The notes below the pieces were generated by a model that saw only the letters and a list, made by a program, of their open reading frames with translations, made no database searches and was not told the DNA's origin. The position numbers and the translations under genes are program-made. DNA of 5,758 bases from assembly GCA_017455225.1 (NCBI GenBank), contig JAFTBL010000031.1:1-5758 (forward strand), read 5' to 3'. Within the stretch, counting starts at the first letter, position 1, and each line of letters opens with the position of its first letter. Of this stretch, positions 5,576 through 5,758 are shown one piece after another. The stretch is from Oscillospiraceae bacterium. GTDB lineage: Bacteria; Bacillota_A; Clostridia; Oscillospirales; Oscillospiraceae.

Positions 5576-5758
5576 ATAGCCGAAAACAACAGGAAAGACC
5601 GCAGGGAATACCAGGCGGCCTACTACCAAGCCCACAAGGGGCAGCGCTAGACCAACACCAGCACCGCCGTGCGCCAGCGATACAAGGACAAGACCTACAC
5701 GTTCATTCGCGTCAGCGTCCGCAAGGATACGGCGGAAAATTACAAGGCCAAATGTGAA
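5576..5758 (+). pseudogene. Broken ribbon-helix-helix-like DNA-binding protein gene (5' part)
   Basis: The frame starting at 5576 reads (ATA)AENNRKDRREYQAAYYQ and AHKGQR, then TAG at 5648-5650, then TNTSTAVRQRYKDKTYT and FIRVSVRKDTAENYKAKCE to the window edge. The segment TYTFIRVSVRKDTAENYKAK resembles the beta strand and first helix of Arc/CopG-type ribbon-helix-helix proteins found in clostridial accessory DNA. The REYQAAYYQAHK segment resembles the charged, tyrosine-rich N-terminal helix seen on some of them. Two single changes explain the damage: ATG to ATA at the start and probably CAG to TAG at codon 25, both GC-to-AT transitions. A neighbouring frame stays open from GTG 5542 to 5757 but gives a Gln- and Gly-rich sequence without family features. 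Alternatives are a start at TTG 5540 with stop readthrough, or a shorter protein starting at GTG 5669, which has no obvious ribosome binding site. Confidence 0.55.

Noticed and set aside
5346..5576. 76-codon minus-strand frame across the inverted-repeat element
   Set aside because: It contains an ENRH-like motif, but that arises from reading the palindromic hairpin backward; its internal ATG lacks a ribosome binding site and the frame spans both structured and flanking DNA.
5300..5576. CRISPR array or tRNA/rRNA gene
   Set aside because: No regularly spaced direct repeats and no cloverleaf or rRNA-like segment; the symmetry is inverted-repeat in type.

Overview
The window looks like chromosomal DNA from a GC-rich Firmicute, most likely a gut clostridium of the Oscillospiraceae/Ruminococcaceae type. 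Three things point there: protein sequences of clostridial character, GC-rich codon use, and ribosome binding sites that match the anti-Shine-Dalgarno end of 16S rRNA closely. This placement is an inference from gene content and style; no rRNA or other taxonomic marker is present.

Layout. Bases 1-1382 hold a leftward (minus-strand) pair: the tRNA methylthiotransferase MtaB, then the first 32 codons of a YfbR-like HD-domain nucleotidase that starts inside the MtaB stop codon. Bases 1383-1503 are a compact control region with two near-consensus sigma-70/sigma-A promoters that face each other and cannot both be occupied. Bases 1504-5240 hold a rightward, tightly packed set: a class I (NifS/IscS-like) cysteine desulfurase with a TTG start, a MATE-family efflux transporter, and a galactokinase-family GHMP kinase. 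Gaps are 16 and 4 bases, and a strong hairpin terminator follows at 5269-5297.

Bases 5300-5758 are different: lower in GC and full of dyad symmetry. A 218-base element (5320-5537) is bounded by 31-base inverted repeats and contains several nested hairpins. It also contains a 30-codon open reading frame with a strong ribosome binding site, whose last codons form one arm of a terminator-like hairpin. To its right lies what appears to be a broken small ribbon-helix-helix-like DNA-binding gene, with ATA where the start codon should be and an in-frame TAG, running off the window end. This is an accessory or repeat-associated segment beside an ordinary operon.

How the genes fit. MtaB adds a methylthio group to t6A37 of tRNAs and needs iron-sulfur clusters and sulfur, while the divergent cysteine desulfurase mobilises sulfur from cysteine, so the control region may balance two related functions. 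The transporter and the kinase have no obvious metabolic tie to sulfur and may share only transcription. The galactokinase homologue departs from the classical family at a sugar-contacting position, so its substrate is not certain. The most unusual object is the 5320-5537 inverted-repeat element with its embedded mini-ORF.
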